A stretch of 64,000 nt of DNA from Paulownia fortunei (Eukaryota; Streptophyta; Magnoliopsida; Lamiales; Paulowniaceae): assembly GCA_019321725.1 (NCBI GenBank), contig CM033118.1:19131815-19195814 (forward strand), in the 5' to 3' direction. Position numbers and translations under genes: made by a program. Below, piece by piece: positions 62,520-64,000 of this stretch (positions within the stretch are counted from its first letter, which is position 1; every line of letters begins with the position of its first letter). The notes below the pieces were generated by a model that did not search any database, had not been told where the DNA came from, and worked only from the letters and a program-made list of their open reading frames with translations.

Positions 62520-64000
62520 AAAGAGAAAAACTAATGGAGGGCTGATGGTACAATCTTTCAAGTTTCATTCTGCATTATGGTGATCATCTCTAATTGTACT
62601 TAGATTTTTTTTCCCCTCATTGTTTTAGGCTGGTGTATTTCTATATAGAATTGGTTTTTGACCTCTTTACTGAGGCTTCTTTATTGGGTTTGACTAGTGG
62701 AATAAAGGGCACATTCCCTCCATAGGGACATGTACTACTGTAGCCTCATTACAAGTTAGTTGTTCCTCTTTAAGAGTTCTAACAGCAATTATGAAAACAT
62801 CCTTAACCTAGTCTGGGTAGGGGTCCATATTTTGCAAATATTTTACAGTTTCATTTGTTCAGGAAGTCTGACTTACTAGCTATAAATATAACAGCTGCAC
62901 CAGTTCAGTATTTGTACAGATTAATACACAGACATTATAAACCAAGAATGTTAATGCAGATACCTTTCTGTTAAGTACAGAAAAACAAGCTGAGGGAGTA
63001 AGAATTCTACTATAAAGAACAATAGGAAAAAGACCATAAATGCATATAGTGAATAACTAGTTACTACCTCATTTACTGTGGTAAAAGTAAATAGATAGGA
63101 AGTTTTTAAGAGTTACAGAGCTTGGAAATCAATGATAATATACCTGTTACCATAAGGACAATGATTCAGGTACAAGAAAGGCTCAGGCAAGGCCCTTTTC
63201 ACTGGGTCACATTCAATGGCCAGTTTCAATCAATATCAAGAAAAGGATAAACCCATCATTATCTAAAAAATCCAAATGAAACCCATAAAGCTGGGATAGT
63301 AATGCCCAAAACATACTGTAGAGGAGAGGAAGGGTTGTGAAACTCATGGAACCACGTATACAAGTATCCATTGATGGTTATGAATGGCCCATGTGCACGT
63401 ATTCGTATTCGTATTCGTTTAATGCAGCTGACAAATTTTTATCAAAGTTCTGTTAACCTATGGCAAAGTCATAAATGGCTAAAATTTAATACTTTTCCTT
63501 GCCTCTAATCAATGATTTCCTCCATATCTAAGCACCCGCTTGATGTAGCGTATGAGCTTTTAAGAGATCAGATGTGCATGCTCTTTTTCTGCACTAATTG
63601 AAGGTGGATAGGAACTATTAGTAATGCATTTAACTAATGAAACAAGATATGAATATGAACAAGCCTAGTACAAAATCAGACACAGACTTAACAGTTCTAT
63701 TATGTTGTTGTTGACCAAAGATGGCATCTATGACTTGGTAGAGAATCAAAAGATTTATTATGAGCTAGATTCTGTACAAGAGGCATGTCAGATTATTTGA
63801 CAAAATCTGGACCACCCAAACCCCATCCCCACCCCACCCACCACCCCCAAAAGAAAAAAAAAGGATCTGTTTAGACAGATAGCTTTGTCTAGATTTCGTG
63901 GTCAATGTCAGACTGTAGAGGGGGGCTAACACCTAGGTTGAGTTGTTACAGAAACACTTCACCTTTGTAATTCTGCCCTGGTTAACATGAATGAGCTGCC
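62520..64000. other. Downstream of NAC, no further gene recognised
   Basis: The first 200-300 bases are presumably NAC 3' UTR. From about 62.8 kb the base composition is somewhat less AT-rich than the other spacers and no low-complexity arrays occur, so it could be the UTR or intron of a gene beyond the edge. No reading frame or motif supports a call. Confidence 0.5.

Noticed and set aside
63400..63420. ATTCGT repeated three times, considered as a regulatory array
   Set aside because: Only three short units with no gene recognised nearby; a minor microsatellite.
1..64000. CRISPR arrays, operons, ribosome-binding sites, prophage, rRNA genes
   Set aside because: No regularly spaced direct repeats with unique spacers, no bacterial gene organisation and no rRNA-like segment; this is plant nuclear DNA.

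Overview
This is a nuclear, AT-rich genomic segment from a eudicot plant. The evidence is seven intron-bearing plant genes with GT-AG (twice GC-AG) introns, many (AT)n and (CT)n microsatellites and small inverted-repeat transposons, and plant-only families (NAC, R2R3-MYB, HD-ZIP IV, group IVa CNGC, plant-clade DYRK kinase, calmodulin-regulated glutamate decarboxylase). I cannot name the species.

Layout. 3.1-3.6 kb (+): a one-exon gene for a 128-residue homeodomain/coiled-coil protein whose invariant homeodomain Asn51 is replaced. 4.8-5.0 kb (+): a microRNA-like foldback with its own TATA box; its 3' arm is antisense (17 of 18 bases, the other a G:U pair) to the homeodomain gene 1.6 kb upstream. 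9.9-19.4 kb (+): a seven-coding-exon plant DYRK-type kinase of 1196 aa with an N-terminal LisH motif. 22.2-23.6 kb (-): a MYB52/54-type R2R3-MYB. 31.4-35.1 kb (-): glutamate decarboxylase, 490 aa. 37.3-46.4 kb (+): a 12-coding-exon CNGC19/20-type channel, 772 aa, divergent from GAD. 51.8-55.0 kb (+): an HDG11/12-type HD-ZIP IV gene carrying two single-base frameshifts. 60.3-62.5 kb (+): a 245-aa NAC factor of the ANAC057 type. Spaces between genes hold AT-rich DNA, tandem repeats and short inverted-repeat elements.

How the genes relate. They are not an operon. The same families sit together at Arabidopsis chromosome 1 (HDG11, MYB54, DYRK-type kinases) and chromosome 3 (CNGC19/20, ANAC057, DYRK-type kinase, GAD5), as I recall the loci, so the window looks like an unfractionated ancestral block. 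The one apparent direct functional link inside the window is the candidate small RNA and the adjacent homeodomain gene. GAD and CNGC share a 2.2-kb divergent upstream region and both belong to Ca2+-linked families, but co-regulation is only a possibility.

Most unusual points: the self-derived microRNA candidate with its neighbouring target; the altered homeodomain; the doubly frameshifted HD-ZIP IV gene beside six intact genes; two GC-AG introns; and a dispersed short repeat family found at about five places.
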